Source of the DNA: Thalassobium sp. R2A62
Lineage (GTDB): Bacteria > Pseudomonadota > Alphaproteobacteria > Rhodobacterales > Rhodobacteraceae
Assembly (NCBI RefSeq): GCF_000161835.1
Contig: NZ_GG697169.2
Span: forward strand, 1,048,418-1,112,417
Direction: 5' to 3'
Length of the DNA stretch: 64,000 nt
The position numbers were made by a program, and so were the translations under genes. The notes beneath the pieces were generated by a model. That model was not told the origin of the DNA. It saw only the letters and a list, made by a program, of their open reading frames with translations, and searched no databases. Shown piece after piece: positions 1 to 7,910 of this stretch. Numbering within the stretch: position 1 is the stretch's first letter; each line of letters starts with the position of its first letter.

Positions 1-2
1 TA

Positions 3-797
3 CAGTCCCTGCTCTACGATCACCTCAACAAAACATCCCGCAAAGGTCACGTTGATCTGGTGGGTGCGGGTCCGGGCGATCCAGAGCTATTGACCCTCAA
101 GGCGCGCAAAACCTTGGACGAGGCTGACGTCGTTATCCACGACCGTTTGGTGACACCTGAAATTCTCGAGCTGGCCCGCCGCGAGGCAATCATCATTGAT
201 GCTGGCAAAGAGGGCTTTGGCAAAGCGATGGCGCAAGACGACATCAACGCGCTCATGGTTCAGCACGCGCGCGGCGGCCATCAGGTTGTCCGGCTCAAGG
301 CTGGCGACCCGACCGTCTTTGGTCGTCTGGACGATGAAATTGATGCGCTGGACGCCCATGATCTGTCTTGGGCAATTGTGCCGGGCATCACAGCAGCCTC
401 TGCGGCTGTAGCTAACATCGGTCAAAGCCTGACCAAACGCGGGCGCAATTCCTCGGTCCGCTTCATCACCGGTCACGACACACGCGGGTTTGCCGAACAT
501 GACTGGCGCGCCTTGGCCGCCGAGGGCGAAGTTGCCGCGATCTACATGGGCAAGAAAACAGCGCGTTTTATTCAGGGCCGCCTGCTGATGCATGGTGCCG
601 ATCCGCTGACACTTGTGACGATCATCGAAAACGTCAGCCGCGCGGATCAACGCGTTTTGACAACCCATCTGGCCGAACTGGAACCGACCCTGTCGACCGC
701 TGACCTGACGGGTCCTGCACTCACACTCTTTGGCCTCGCGCCTCGTGCTGCGGTGGAAGCCGCACAATCCTTTGACCTTCAGGAGCTTGCCCAATGA
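3..797 (+). CDS. cysG: Siroheme synthase / uroporphyrinogen-III C-methyltransferase, 3' part (5' end outside window)
   Basis: The frame is open from the first full codon of the window, so the gene starts upstream. The visible part is the SAM-dependent uroporphyrinogen-III methyltransferase domain, which makes precorrin-2 for siroheme. Motifs: the SAM-binding loop GAGPGDPELLT just after position 60, GDPTVFGR, and VPGITAASA. At least 19 in-frame residues precede the GAGPGDP loop, more than the few usual in a stand-alone CobA/SUMT. This suggests a CysG-type fusion with an N-terminal precorrin-2 dehydrogenase/ferrochelatase domain (inference). The stop overlaps the next gene by 4 nt (ATGA). The siroheme would serve the sulfite/nitrite reductase two genes downstream. 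Confidence 0.9.
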   Translation, partial: QSLLYDHLNKTSRKGHVDLVGAGPGDPELLTLKARKTLDEADVVIHDRLVTPEILELARREAIIIDAGKEGFGKAMAQDDINALMVQHARGGHQVVRLKAGDPTVFGRLDDEIDALDAHDLSWAIVPGITAASAAVANIGQSLTKRGRNSSVRFITGHDTRGFAEHDWRALAAEGEVAAIYMGKKTARFIQGRLLMHGADPLTLVTIIENVSRADQRVLTTHLAELEPTLSTADLTGPALTLFGLAPRAAVEAAQSFDLQELAQ

Positions 798-1093
798 GCC
801 GCCCTTTCAAACCCGCTGTTGTGACCGCCAATGCCTTGCTCGAGGGTGACGCAATCTGGCTGACATCTCAGGACACTTGGACACGCGATATGGCCGAGGC
901 CGAGTTGATCACCGACCAGACACGCGCCGATGCCCAGTTGGCGTTGGCCGCCGCCCAAGTGAACGACGTCGTTGGCGTCTATTTGGCCGAGGCTGCTGCA
1001 TCTGATGCCGGACCAACACCCACACACTTTCGCGAAACATTCCGCACACGCGGGCCATCAAACTATGAACACGGCAAACAGGTGAATCTGTAA
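794..1093 (+). CDS. DUF2849 domain protein of the sulfite-reductase operon
   Basis: A 99-residue soluble protein without signal peptide or membrane segment. It matches my recollection of DUF2849, a small alphaproteobacterial family almost always encoded between siroheme synthase and a sulfite/nitrite reductase. Its biochemical role is unknown to me. Translational coupling is evident: the start overlaps the upstream stop by 4 nt, and cysI begins 2 nt downstream. The constant linkage suggests an accessory role in assembling or delivering siroheme, but nothing in the sequence (no Cys, no CxxC) identifies a cofactor site. Confidence 0.8.
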   Translation: MSRPFKPAVVTANALLEGDAIWLTSQDTWTRDMAEAELITDQTRADAQLALAAAQVNDVVGVYLAEAAASDAGPTPTHFRETFRTRGPSNYEHGKQVNL

Positions 1094-1095
1094 AG

Positions 1096-2763
1096 ATGTA
1101 TAAATACAATGACTTCGACGCCGCTTTTATTGCAAAACGTAATGCACAATTTCGTGCCCAAGTCGAGCGCCGTGTCGACGGCAGCCTGACCGAGGACGAG
1201 TTCAAACCGCTGCGTTTGATGAATGGTCTATATCTGCAATTGCACGCCTACATGCTGCGCGTCGCCATCCCGTATGGCACGCTGGATAGCGCAAAGATGC
1301 GCCAACTTGCGATGATTGCTGATCGCTGGGACAAGGGCTATGGCCACTTTACCACGCGCCAGAATATCCAATACAACTGGCCGGAACTGCGAGATGTCCC
1401 CGATATGCTGGACGCGTTGGGCGAGGTCGAAATGCACGCGATCCAAACGTCGGGCAATACGATCCGTAACGTGACCGCCGACCACTTTGCCGGTGCCGCT
1501 GCGGATGAAATCGAAGATCCCCGCCCCGTCGCCGAGCTGTTGCGCCAGTGGTCGACCGATCACCCAGAGTTCCAGTTCCTACCGCGCAAGTTCAAAATTG
1601 CGATCACAGGCAGCCCGAACGACCGCGCGGTGACCAAAGCGCATGACATCGGCCTGCGGATGGTCCGTAATGATGCGGGCGAGCCTGGTTTTGAAGTGAT
1701 CGTTGGTGGTGGCCTAGGTCGGACGCCTATGGTCGGCAAAGTGCTGCGCGACTTCCTACCCAAGGCTGATTTGCTGGCCTATTGCGAGGCAATCGTCAGC
1801 GTTTACAACCTGCTGGGTCGCCGCGACAACAAATACAAAGCGCGGATCAAAATCACTGTTCATGAGAACGGTCTCGAGAAAATCCGCGAATTGGTCGATG
1901 CACGTTTCGAACAAATCCGCCCTGTTTTCACGGGGTATGATCAGGAATTGCTTGCACAAATCGAACAATCCTTTGCTGCACCGGACTTTAAGGTCGCCAG
2001 CACCGATGGATATGAGGCCACCCGCCTTGCCAACCCCGCATTCCGGTCATGGAGCGATACCAATCTGACCGCGCACAAGGCAGACGGCTATGCAATCGTG
2101 TCGATCAGCATCAAGAAGCATGGTGCGACCCCTGGCGACGCCACAAGCGAGCAAATGCGCGTGATGGCTGATCTGGCCGCGCAATACGGGCATGACGAAC
2201 TGCGCATCAGTCACGAGCAGAACGTGATCCTGCCGCATGTTCACAAATCGGACCTGCCTGCGATCTACGCGGCATTGCGTGCAGCCGACCTTGTGACAGC
2301 GAACATTGGCCTGATTTCAGACATCATCGCCTGCCCGGGTATGGACTACTGTGCATTGGCAACGGCTCGCTCGATCCCAGTGGCCCAAGAGATCGCCACG
2401 CGCTTTGACGAATTGAAGCTCGAGCATGACATTGGCCAGCTCAAGATCAAAATCTCAGGGTGCATCAACGCCTGTGGTCACCACCACGTCGGCCACATTG
2501 GTATTCTGGGCCTCGACCGTGCTGGTGTTGAAAACTACCAGATTACGCTGGGCGGTGATCATACTGAAACCGCTGCCGTCGGTGAACGTGCGGGCCCCGG
2601 CTTTAGCGCGGATGAGATTGTGCCAGCGATTGAGCGCCTTGTAAGCGGTTATCTCGAACTGCGGACCGACGAGACCGAAACCTTCATCGAGGCTTATCGT
2701 CGTCTCGGCATGGCCCCTTTCAAGGCTGTGCTCTATCCAGAGGCTAAAGCTGATGCCGCTTAA
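1096..2763 (+). CDS. cysI: Ferredoxin-type nitrite/sulfite reductase (siroheme / 4Fe-4S)
   Basis: A 555-residue siroheme-[4Fe-4S] hemoprotein, reducing sulfite to sulfide (or nitrite to ammonia) with six electrons. The cluster ligands are visible as C-x5-C in CPGMDYCALA (near residue 415) and C-x3-C in SGCINACGHHH (near residue 455). Two ferredoxin-like half domains are present, the first containing GHFTTRQNIQ and the second HEQNVILPHV. The length fits the ferredoxin-dependent family. The cys neighbours (cysH, DUF934, siroheme synthase, fpr) favour sulfite as substrate, although many alphaproteobacterial members are annotated generically as nitrite/sulfite reductase. The 3' end overlaps cysH by 11 nt. 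Confidence 0.92.
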   Translation: MYKYNDFDAAFIAKRNAQFRAQVERRVDGSLTEDEFKPLRLMNGLYLQLHAYMLRVAIPYGTLDSAKMRQLAMIADRWDKGYGHFTTRQNIQYNWPELRDVPDMLDALGEVEMHAIQTSGNTIRNVTADHFAGAAADEIEDPRPVAELLRQWSTDHPEFQFLPRKFKIAITGSPNDRAVTKAHDIGLRMVRNDAGEPGFEVIVGGGLGRTPMVGKVLRDFLPKADLLAYCEAIVSVYNLLGRRDNKYKARIKITVHENGLEKIRELVDARFEQIRPVFTGYDQELLAQIEQSFAAPDFKVASTDGYEATRLANPAFRSWSDTNLTAHKADGYAIVSISIKKHGATPGDATSEQMRVMADLAAQYGHDELRISHEQNVILPHVHKSDLPAIYAALRAADLVTANIGLISDIIACPGMDYCALATARSIPVAQEIATRFDELKLEHDIGQLKIKISGCINACGHHHVGHIGILGLDRAGVENYQITLGGDHTETAAVGERAGPGFSADEIVPAIERLVSGYLELRTDETETFIEAYRRLGMAPFKAVLYPEAKADAA

Positions 2764-3469
2764 AGAACTTGCTGAACGCCGGACCCTCTTGCACCGCAAG
2801 AGCGACCCGCACGCCATCCTGAGCCATGCTTTGGGCGATGTCCAAATTGGCAAACTTGCCGTTGTCAGCAGCTTTGGCACAGAAAGCGTCGTGCTGTTGC
2901 ACATGGTCGCGGATATCGCGCCTGAGACACCGGTGCTGTTCTTGGACACAGAGATGTTGTTCCCTGAAACGCTCAAGTACCATAAACGTGTTGCTGACGA
3001 GCTCGCGCTGACGGATGTCCGCGTCATCAAGCCATCGCGCGCCACGTTGATGACCCACGACGTTGACAGCCTGCTACATCAAGCAGATCCAGACGCATGT
3101 TGTGCCCTCCGCAAGACGCAACCGCTTGAAACCGCGCTGGCGGGGTTTGATGGCTGGATAACTGGTCGCAAATCCTATCAGAACGGTCAGCGCGCGTCGC
3201 TGCCCCCCTATGAACGGGATGGTCGCCGGATCAAAATCAACCCGTTGGCGCAATGGGGGCCGACCGAACTGGACGCCTATATGACCAAATACGTGCTGCC
3301 ACGGCATCCGTTGGTCGCCCGTGGCTATCCCTCTGTTGGCTGCGCACCTTGCACCACACGTGTCACCCCCGGCGAAGACCCCCGCGCGGGTCGCTGGCGC
3401 GACACTGACAAAACTGAATGCGGTATCCATTTTGACAACGAAACCGCCATACGAAAGGCCGCATCATGA
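2753..3469 (+). CDS. cysH: Phosphoadenylyl/adenylyl-sulfate reductase (thioredoxin-dependent, 4Fe-4S APS-reductase type)
   Basis: A 238-residue enzyme reducing activated sulfate to sulfite. The C-terminal catalytic cysteine lies in the canonical ECGIH motif. A CC pair (DACCALRK) plus a downstream CxxC (VGCAPCTTR) are the four ligands of the [4Fe-4S] cluster that marks assimilatory APS reductases, as opposed to the cluster-free PAPS reductase of enterobacteria. The SSFGTESVVLLH segment is the nucleotide-binding loop of the PAPS reductase fold. It overlaps cysI by 11 nt and DUF934 by 4 nt, so it is part of one transcript. APS rather than PAPS is the likely substrate (inference from the cluster motif). 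Confidence 0.93.
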   Translation: MPLKELAERRTLLHRKSDPHAILSHALGDVQIGKLAVVSSFGTESVVLLHMVADIAPETPVLFLDTEMLFPETLKYHKRVADELALTDVRVIKPSRATLMTHDVDSLLHQADPDACCALRKTQPLETALAGFDGWITGRKSYQNGQRASLPPYERDGRRIKINPLAQWGPTELDAYMTKYVLPRHPLVARGYPSVGCAPCTTRVTPGEDPRAGRWRDTDKTECGIHFDNETAIRKAAS

Positions 3470-3879
3470 GTGTAATCATCACTGACACAGGCTTTGCCTC
3501 GGACACTTGGACAGGCGATTTCGTCACTTTGGACACCCTACCCGCTAACGATTGTGCGTCTGGACTGGATCTGGCCTCGGATACTGACCCCAACGCACTA
3601 TCGGGTCGTTTGTCGTGTATCGAATTGATCCGCGTTGATTTTCCCAGCTCTGCTGATGGTCGTGGGTTCACGATTGCCGCACAATTGCGCCGCCTCGGCT
3701 TTACCGGACGCCTGCGCGCCCGTGGCCATGTGATTGCAGATCAATACGCAATGGCGCGCCGCTCTGGCTTTGACGAAATCGAAATTGATGACGCGCTCGC
3801 AGCACGGCAGCCACAGGATCAATGGCTGGCCCGCGCTGACTGGCAAAGCCACGATTATCGCGCCCGCATGCAAGGGTAA
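3466..3879 (+). CDS. DUF934 domain protein (sulfite-reductase-associated)
   Basis: A 137-residue protein of the DUF934 family. A core region reads VDFPSSADGRGFTIAAQLRRLG, followed by RARGHVIADQYAMARRSGFDEIEI. The family is consistently linked to cysH and sulfite reductase in proteobacteria and is often annotated as an oxidoreductase, but I know of no demonstrated activity. No Cys pair or nucleotide-binding loop is obvious. The start overlaps cysH by 4 nt. It is the last tightly coupled gene of the operon; about 90 nt separate it from fpr. Confidence 0.85.
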   Translation: MSVIITDTGFASDTWTGDFVTLDTLPANDCASGLDLASDTDPNALSGRLSCIELIRVDFPSSADGRGFTIAAQLRRLGFTGRLRARGHVIADQYAMARRSGFDEIEIDDALAARQPQDQWLARADWQSHDYRARMQG

Positions 3880-3970
3880 TCGGCCCTCTTTCCCAACCTC
3901 TATTTGACCGCTATGAAAGGCGGGCAAGGCGTCAACCTTGCCTGACACCCTTATGAACGAAGTGACGCCA

Positions 3971-4798
3971 ATGACCGCATCGACCAAAGCCGTGCCGACC
4001 CTGCCTGACGCTCAGACCGTCACGGCGGTGAAACACTATACAGACCGCCTGTTTTCATTCCGCGTGACGCGCCCCGCTTCTTTGCGGTTCCGTTCGGGTG
4101 AATTCGTGATGATCGGTCTGATGGGTGATGCACACCCCGAGACAGGCAAACAAAAGCCGCTCTTGCGCGCATATTCGATTGCCTCGCCCAGCTGGGACGA
4201 AGAACTCGAATTCTATTCGATCAAGGTTCAGGACGGCCCGCTGACATCCAAGCTACAGCACATCCAACCGGGTGACGAGCTGATCTTGCGTCCAAAACCC
4301 GTTGGCACTTTGGTGCATGACGCACTGCTGCCCGGCAAACGCCTGTGGCTCTTTGCGACGGGTACGGGCTTTGCGCCGTTCTCTTCATTGCTCCGCGACC
4401 CGCAGACATTCGAAGACTATGACCAGATCATCATGACGCACACGTGTCGCGATGTCGCCGAACTGGACTATTCAAAAGAGATCATCGCCAGCCTGCACGC
4501 TGATGAAATGCTTGTTGAACTTTTGGGCGAAGACAACCTGAACAAGCTCGTCTACTACCCGACGACAACACGCGAAGAGAGCCCCAAGATGGGCCGCATC
4601 ACCGACCTGCTAAACGACGGAACAGTTTTCTGCGACCTCGGTATTGATGGGCTGTCCAAAGAGACAGATCGCGCGATGGTTTGCGGCTCGATGGGTCTGA
4701 ACACAGACATCAAAGAGATCCTCGAGGCACATGGTTTGACCGAAGGTGCGAACTCGGAACCTGCTGAATACGTAGTGGAAAAAGCGTTCGTCGGTTAA
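3971..4798 (+). CDS. fpr: Ferredoxin--NADP(+) reductase
   Basis: An FAD-dependent reductase of the bacterial FPR type, about 275 residues, exchanging electrons between NADPH and ferredoxin/flavodoxin. FAD-binding signature RAYSIASPSWDEELEFYSIKV, NADP-binding TGTGFAPF, a late CGSMG motif and C-terminal EYVVEKAFVG are all typical. The start is uncertain: ATG at 3971 gives the usual short lead before LPDAQTVT; ATG 3953 and TTG 3938 are in frame upstream, and none has a strong ribosome site. Its position after cysI/cysH/DUF934 suggests it feeds electrons to sulfite reductase. A strong hairpin terminator lies about 110 nt downstream. Confidence 0.92.
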   Translation: MTASTKAVPTLPDAQTVTAVKHYTDRLFSFRVTRPASLRFRSGEFVMIGLMGDAHPETGKQKPLLRAYSIASPSWDEELEFYSIKVQDGPLTSKLQHIQPGDELILRPKPVGTLVHDALLPGKRLWLFATGTGFAPFSSLLRDPQTFEDYDQIIMTHTCRDVAELDYSKEIIASLHADEMLVELLGEDNLNKLVYYPTTTREESPKMGRITDLLNDGTVFCDLGIDGLSKETDRAMVCGSMGLNTDIKEILEAHGLTEGANSEPAEYVVEKAFVG

Positions 4799-4906
4799 GT
4801 TCGCCCGCGTTCAGACCTAGCCTGAGACACCGCGTAGAATGGGGTGTCGGATAGCCCGCTAGCGAGAGCAGGCAACCAGCGCAAATTTCAGCAAGACAAA
4901 GAAAAA

Positions 4907-4940
4907 GGGCCGCGTCAGATTTGACGCGGCCCTCTTTGTG
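4907..4940. terminator. Bidirectional intrinsic terminator between fpr and the repeat protein
   Basis: A perfect 11-bp stem (GGGCCGCGTCA, 4907-4917, with its complement at 4922-4932) and a 4-nt loop. A pyrimidine-rich tract follows on the plus strand; five A's precede it, giving a T tract on the minus strand. It lies between convergent genes and should stop both transcripts. Confidence 0.85.
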
Positions 4941-4956
4941 TTTGAGATCAGTAGGT

Positions 4957-5880
4957 TTACTGACCCAATGCCGATTTGATCTGCTCGATCACCAAACCGA
5001 TCAGCTCTGGATTGTCGCCAGCAGCTTCAACCGCTTTGGTCAGTGTCGATTTGACCAGTGGGTTCAGGTCAGCATTTTTGATCATCTCAACAACTTTAGC
5101 CGCGTCAAAACCGTCGGCAGTCAGCAGGTCAGACATGCTGGCCGATGCGCCTTCGGTTGTCGCTTCTGCAGCGGCTTCGGCTGTGTCTGCAGCACCTTCA
5201 ACAGCTTCTGCAGCTGTATCTGTCGCGGCGTCTGCAGTGTCTGCAACTGCGTCAGCAGCTTCACCAGCTGTTTCTGTCGCTGCATCAACTGTGTCAGACG
5301 CTGCATCTGCAACATCGCCAGCTGTGTCTGCAACGGCGTCGGCTGCTTCACCAGCTGTCTCTGTTGCTGTGTCGACTGCGTCGCCAGCGGCATCTGCAAC
5401 ATCACCAGCAGTGTCTGCAACTGCGTCTGTTGCAGCTTCTGCTGTGTCCGCAACTGCGTCTGTTGCGGCCTCGGCTGTGTCTGCAACTGCATCAGCTGCC
5501 TCGCCAACTGTATCAACAGCAGTGTCTACAACGTCGGAAGCTGCATCAACTGCACCCTCAGCCGCGCCTGCAACAGCGTCTGCTGCGCCTTCGGCCATAT
5601 CAGCGGCACCTTCGACACCACCTTCAACCGCTTCTGCTGCGTCTTCAGCAACGTCAGAAGCTGCGTCAGCAACACCTTCAACCGCGTCAGTGGCGGCACC
5701 AGCGGTGTCTGCAACTGCGTCTACTGCGCCTTCAGCCATGTCAGCCGCACCTTCTGCCATATCACCAGCAGCATCTGTTGCGCCAGAGACGACTTCCATG
5801 GGCGAGCGGCCTTTGGCAGCATACTCGTATCCAAAATAGCCCGCGATCGCGAGAACTGCGATAATAATGAGTGCTCTCAT
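4957..5880 (-). CDS. Membrane-anchored acidic Ala/Asp tandem-repeat protein
   Basis: 307 residues in three parts. (1) An N-terminal hydrophobic segment (residues 2-20, MRALIIIAVLAIAGYFGYEY), an uncleaved signal anchor. (2) Residues about 26-246: low-complexity Ala/Asp/Glu/Thr/Val/Gly. Residues 26-261 have no Lys, Arg or His, and there is no aromatic residue from 21 to 257. (3) A C-terminal globular-looking tail (about 248-307) with DLLTADGFDAAKVVEMIKNADL and normal composition. Inside the repeat are two identical 11-mers ADTAEAATDAV (133-143, 144-154) and two near-identical 29-residue units (159-187, 188-216). An 11-residue period resembles LEA group 3 or apolipoprotein helices, but those carry Lys. 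Function unknown. It is a single gene with a terminator 3' of it. Confidence 0.8.
   Translation of the reverse strand: MRALIIIAVLAIAGYFGYEYAAKGRSPMEVVSGATDAAGDMAEGAADMAEGAVDAVADTAGAATDAVEGVADAASDVAEDAAEAVEGGVEGAADMAEGAADAVAGAAEGAVDAASDVVDTAVDTVGEAADAVADTAEAATDAVADTAEAATDAVADTAGDVADAAGDAVDTATETAGEAADAVADTAGDVADAASDTVDAATETAGEAADAVADTADAATDTAAEAVEGAADTAEAAAEATTEGASASMSDLLTADGFDAAKVVEMIKNADLNPLVKSTLTKAVEAAGDNPELIGLVIEQIKSALGQ
5233..5484 (-). repeat. In-frame tandem coding repeats (2 x 33 bp and 2 x 87 bp)
   Basis: Within the acidic repeat protein, 5452-5484 and 5419-5451 encode the same 11 residues. 5320-5406 and 5233-5319 encode 29-residue units differing at three residues. The arrays are directly adjacent and in frame, consistent with expansion by slippage or unequal recombination. 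Confidence 0.75.
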
Positions 5881-6127
5881 GATAAAATCCTTCTAGGTGG
5901 TTTGGGGCAGCCCCCATTAGCGCTGCATATGTCAGACGCGTCTCTGAGATAAAAGCGCTTCTCGCCTGGTTTCAGGGGACTTCCGCCGCGTTTCTCCCCC
6001 AGCAAGCGCGATTTCGCCCAGAACTCGCAGGGCATTGCTTACACAAGTTTGCAAGGCGCGCGGGGTTGAAAGCCGCCCGCTTAGGGGCTACTTTCCAGCC
6101 TCGGACAATTGATAAAGGATCAAGACC

Positions 6128-6673
6128 ATAGCCCGCAGACCACACAACGCGCCACCGGCGCGTGACACCGGCCCCCGCGTCAACGAACGCATCCGCGCCA
6201 ACGAAATCCGTCTCATTGGCGCCGAAGGCGAAAATGTAGGCGTTGTCACCCCAGAACGCGCATTGGATATGGCGGTCGACGCTGGTCTCGATCTTGTCGA
6301 GATTTCGCCAAACGCCTCGCCGCCCGTCTGCAAGATCATGGACTTTGGTAAGTTCAAATACGAGACTCAGAAGAAAGAAGCTGAGGCGCGCAAAAAGCAA
6401 AAGATCATCGAGATCAAAGAGGTCAAGTTCCGTCCTAACACGGACACGAACGACTATGACGTCAAAATGCGCAACGTATTCAAATTCCTCGAGAACGGCG
6501 ACAAGGTCAAAGTCACCCTTCGCTTTCGTGGTCGGGAAATGGCGCACCAGAACTTGGGCCGTGAATTGCTCGAGCGTGTTGCCGAAGACACCAAAGAATA
6601 CGGCAAAGTCGAGAACTTCCCCAAGATGGAAGGCCGCCAAATGGTCATGCTAATCGGCCCACTGGCGAAGTAA
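6128..6673 (+). CDS. infC: Translation initiation factor IF-3, probable ATA start
   Basis: IF-3 prevents premature 50S joining and proofreads start codons. From the ATA at 6128 the frame encodes 181 residues beginning (M)[19 protein letters not shown], the usual N-terminus of the rhodobacterial protein. The N-domain ([14 protein letters not shown]), the linker rich in Lys ([11 protein letters not shown]) and the C-domain ([15 protein letters not shown]) are complete. No ATG, GTG or TTG exists at the expected N-terminus; the first in-frame ATG (6263) would delete 45 residues. An AAGGA ribosome site lies about 8 nt before the ATA. Non-canonical AUU/AUA/AUC starts are the known basis of IF-3 autoregulation. 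A terminator follows, and rpmI/rplT are not adjacent. Confidence 0.9.
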   Translation: MARRPHNAPPARDTGPRVNERIRANEIRLIGAEGENVGVVTPERALDMAVDAGLDLVEISPNASPPVCKIMDFGKFKYETQKKEAEARKKQKIIEIKEVKFRPNTDTNDYDVKMRNVFKFLENGDKVKVTLRFRGREMAHQNLGRELLERVAEDTKEYGKVENFPKMEGRQMVMLIGPLAK

Positions 6674-6731
6674 GTCCTAGAGGCCGACAAGCTGAAACCG
6701 CATTGTCGGGTCAGCCGTAGCTGAACAGATT

Positions 6732-6760
6732 GAAACCCCTGCTTGCGCGGGGGTTTTTCT
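6732..6760 (+). terminator. Intrinsic terminator of infC
   Basis: AAACCCC (6733-6739) pairs with GGGGTTT around a short GC-rich loop, and a run of T's with one interruption follows (6754-6762). It lies about 60 nt after the infC stop, making infC apparently monocistronic. Confidence 0.8.
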
Positions 6761-6853
6761 TTTGCGCCATGTGATCTCTCTGACCATGCTGCAACATTAC
6801 CTATGGGCGAACGCGGCGGTGAAAAATCAACGTCACATTAACGCGCCTACCTG

Positions 6854-6884
6854 TTTGACCGGAAAAACCGTCAGTTCGGTCAAA
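6854..6884. promoter_or_regulatory. Inverted repeat in the leader of the ATP-grasp gene
   Basis: Perfect 8-bp arms TTTGACCG (6854-6861) and CGGTCAAA (6877-6884) separated by 15 nt, about 45 nt before the downstream start codon. It may be an operator or an RNA hairpin; there is no T tract, so a terminator is unlikely. Confidence 0.4.
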
Positions 6885-6927
6885 TTCAAGATTTACAACC
6901 ATCAGCCGAATCCGACATTTACGAGGA

Positions 6928-7887
6928 ATGCGGAGACTTGTTTTAGCACTCGTGCGAATTGTTATTTTATTGCGATATCGAAAGCTCGCCAAATACTACC
7001 GGCGGGTGGATATGTATGGACGACATGCAAACCCTGCATCGCCCAGGACTGCGAACGACAAATTCTTTTGGCGCAAAGTGTTCGACCTTGATCCAAGGTA
7101 TACCCAAGTGTCTGACAAGGTTGGTGTCCGCGATTTTTTCAAAGAACATGACATCAAGGTGCCCTGCCCTGATTTGTTGTGGACCGGCGATCGCGCCGAA
7201 GACATCCCCGATGATCTGTTAGCCAGCGGCGTCGCCGTAAAGGCAAACCACGGCTGGGCTACAAATATCATATTGCCTGAGGCCCCACCCGACCGCGCTG
7301 CATTCAATACGCTCGCCAACAGCTTTCTATCCAAACGGCATGCGCGCAGTCGCCACGAATGGGCTTATTTCGACATCAAACCGACGTTATTCGTCGAAAG
7401 ATTGGTCGACCCTCTCGTCTCTGAGACCAACATCTTTACCTATAACGGCGCGATCCCGCGCGTGATCATCAGGTACCCTCAACCGAACGGATCCTTGCTC
7501 TATGACAACTGGTTGCGCGGTCCGGACGACACATGGACCTGTGGTGAACCTGCTGTAAAAGGCGCAATTATGGCGAACCAACCAATGCCGCCCTTTGTGC
7601 CGCAAATGCTGGAAACTGCAACGGAAATCGGTCGGCACTTTGATTTCATTCGTGTTGATTACTTAGCAACTGACACGCAGTGCTGGCTTGGGGAACTCAC
7701 GGTTTATCCCGGAACTGGACAACGACAGGGTATCCGTAGCCTTGAGGATCACAGCGAAAACATATGCTGGGATATTCGAAAGTCGCGGTTTTTTGAAACG
7801 CCACAGCGCGGCTGGCGCGGCTTGTACCAAAGGGCGCTCTTGGCCGATCTAAATGCAAGAGCGGAAAAAGCGAATTCCCAAGACTGA
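6928..7887 (+). CDS. TupA-like ATP-grasp family protein (polysaccharide-modifying amidoligase type)
   Basis: 319 residues resembling the TupA-like ATP-grasp family. Expected motifs appear in order: DKVGVRDFFKEHDI, VAVKANHGWATNII (ATP-binding glycine-rich loop), IKPTLFVERLV, FDFIRVDYLATDTQCWLGELTVYPGTG (metal/ATP site). Such proteins sit in capsule, exopolysaccharide or teichuronopeptide loci and are thought to attach amino acids to glycans. No glycosyltransferase neighbour is present, so the acceptor is unknown. The ATG at 6928 is immediately preceded by GAGGA with almost no spacing, so a GTG eight codons later may be the true start. The coding sequence is more AT-rich than its neighbours by eye, a weak hint of transfer. 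Confidence 0.75.
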   Translation: MRRLVLALVRIVILLRYRKLAKYYRRVDMYGRHANPASPRTANDKFFWRKVFDLDPRYTQVSDKVGVRDFFKEHDIKVPCPDLLWTGDRAEDIPDDLLASGVAVKANHGWATNIILPEAPPDRAAFNTLANSFLSKRHARSRHEWAYFDIKPTLFVERLVDPLVSETNIFTYNGAIPRVIIRYPQPNGSLLYDNWLRGPDDTWTCGEPAVKGAIMANQPMPPFVPQMLETATEIGRHFDFIRVDYLATDTQCWLGELTVYPGTGQRQGIRSLEDHSENICWDIRKSRFFETPQRGWRGLYQRALLADLNARAEKANSQD

Positions 7888-7910
7888 GATGCTGCACTGG
7901 TCAATCGTGA

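Noticed and set aside
5233-5484. CRISPR-like repeat array
   Set aside because: The repeats are in-frame coding units without spacers, so they are protein repeats.
4957-5880. Anti-freeze, LEA or gas-vesicle assignment for the repeat protein
   Set aside because: The 11-residue period is suggestive, but the lack of Lys and the absence of any diagnostic domain make a family name unsupported.
4921-5952. Long plus-strand frames (343, 287, 239 residues) opposite the acidic repeat protein
   Set aside because: They are mirror products of the low-complexity repeat; their sequences are Cys/Ser- or Leu/Gln-rich without domains, and the minus-strand gene has a signal anchor, a normal C-terminal domain and its own terminator.
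5972-6640. Minus-strand 222-codon frame opposite infC
   Set aside because: It is the antisense of the clearly conserved IF-3 gene.
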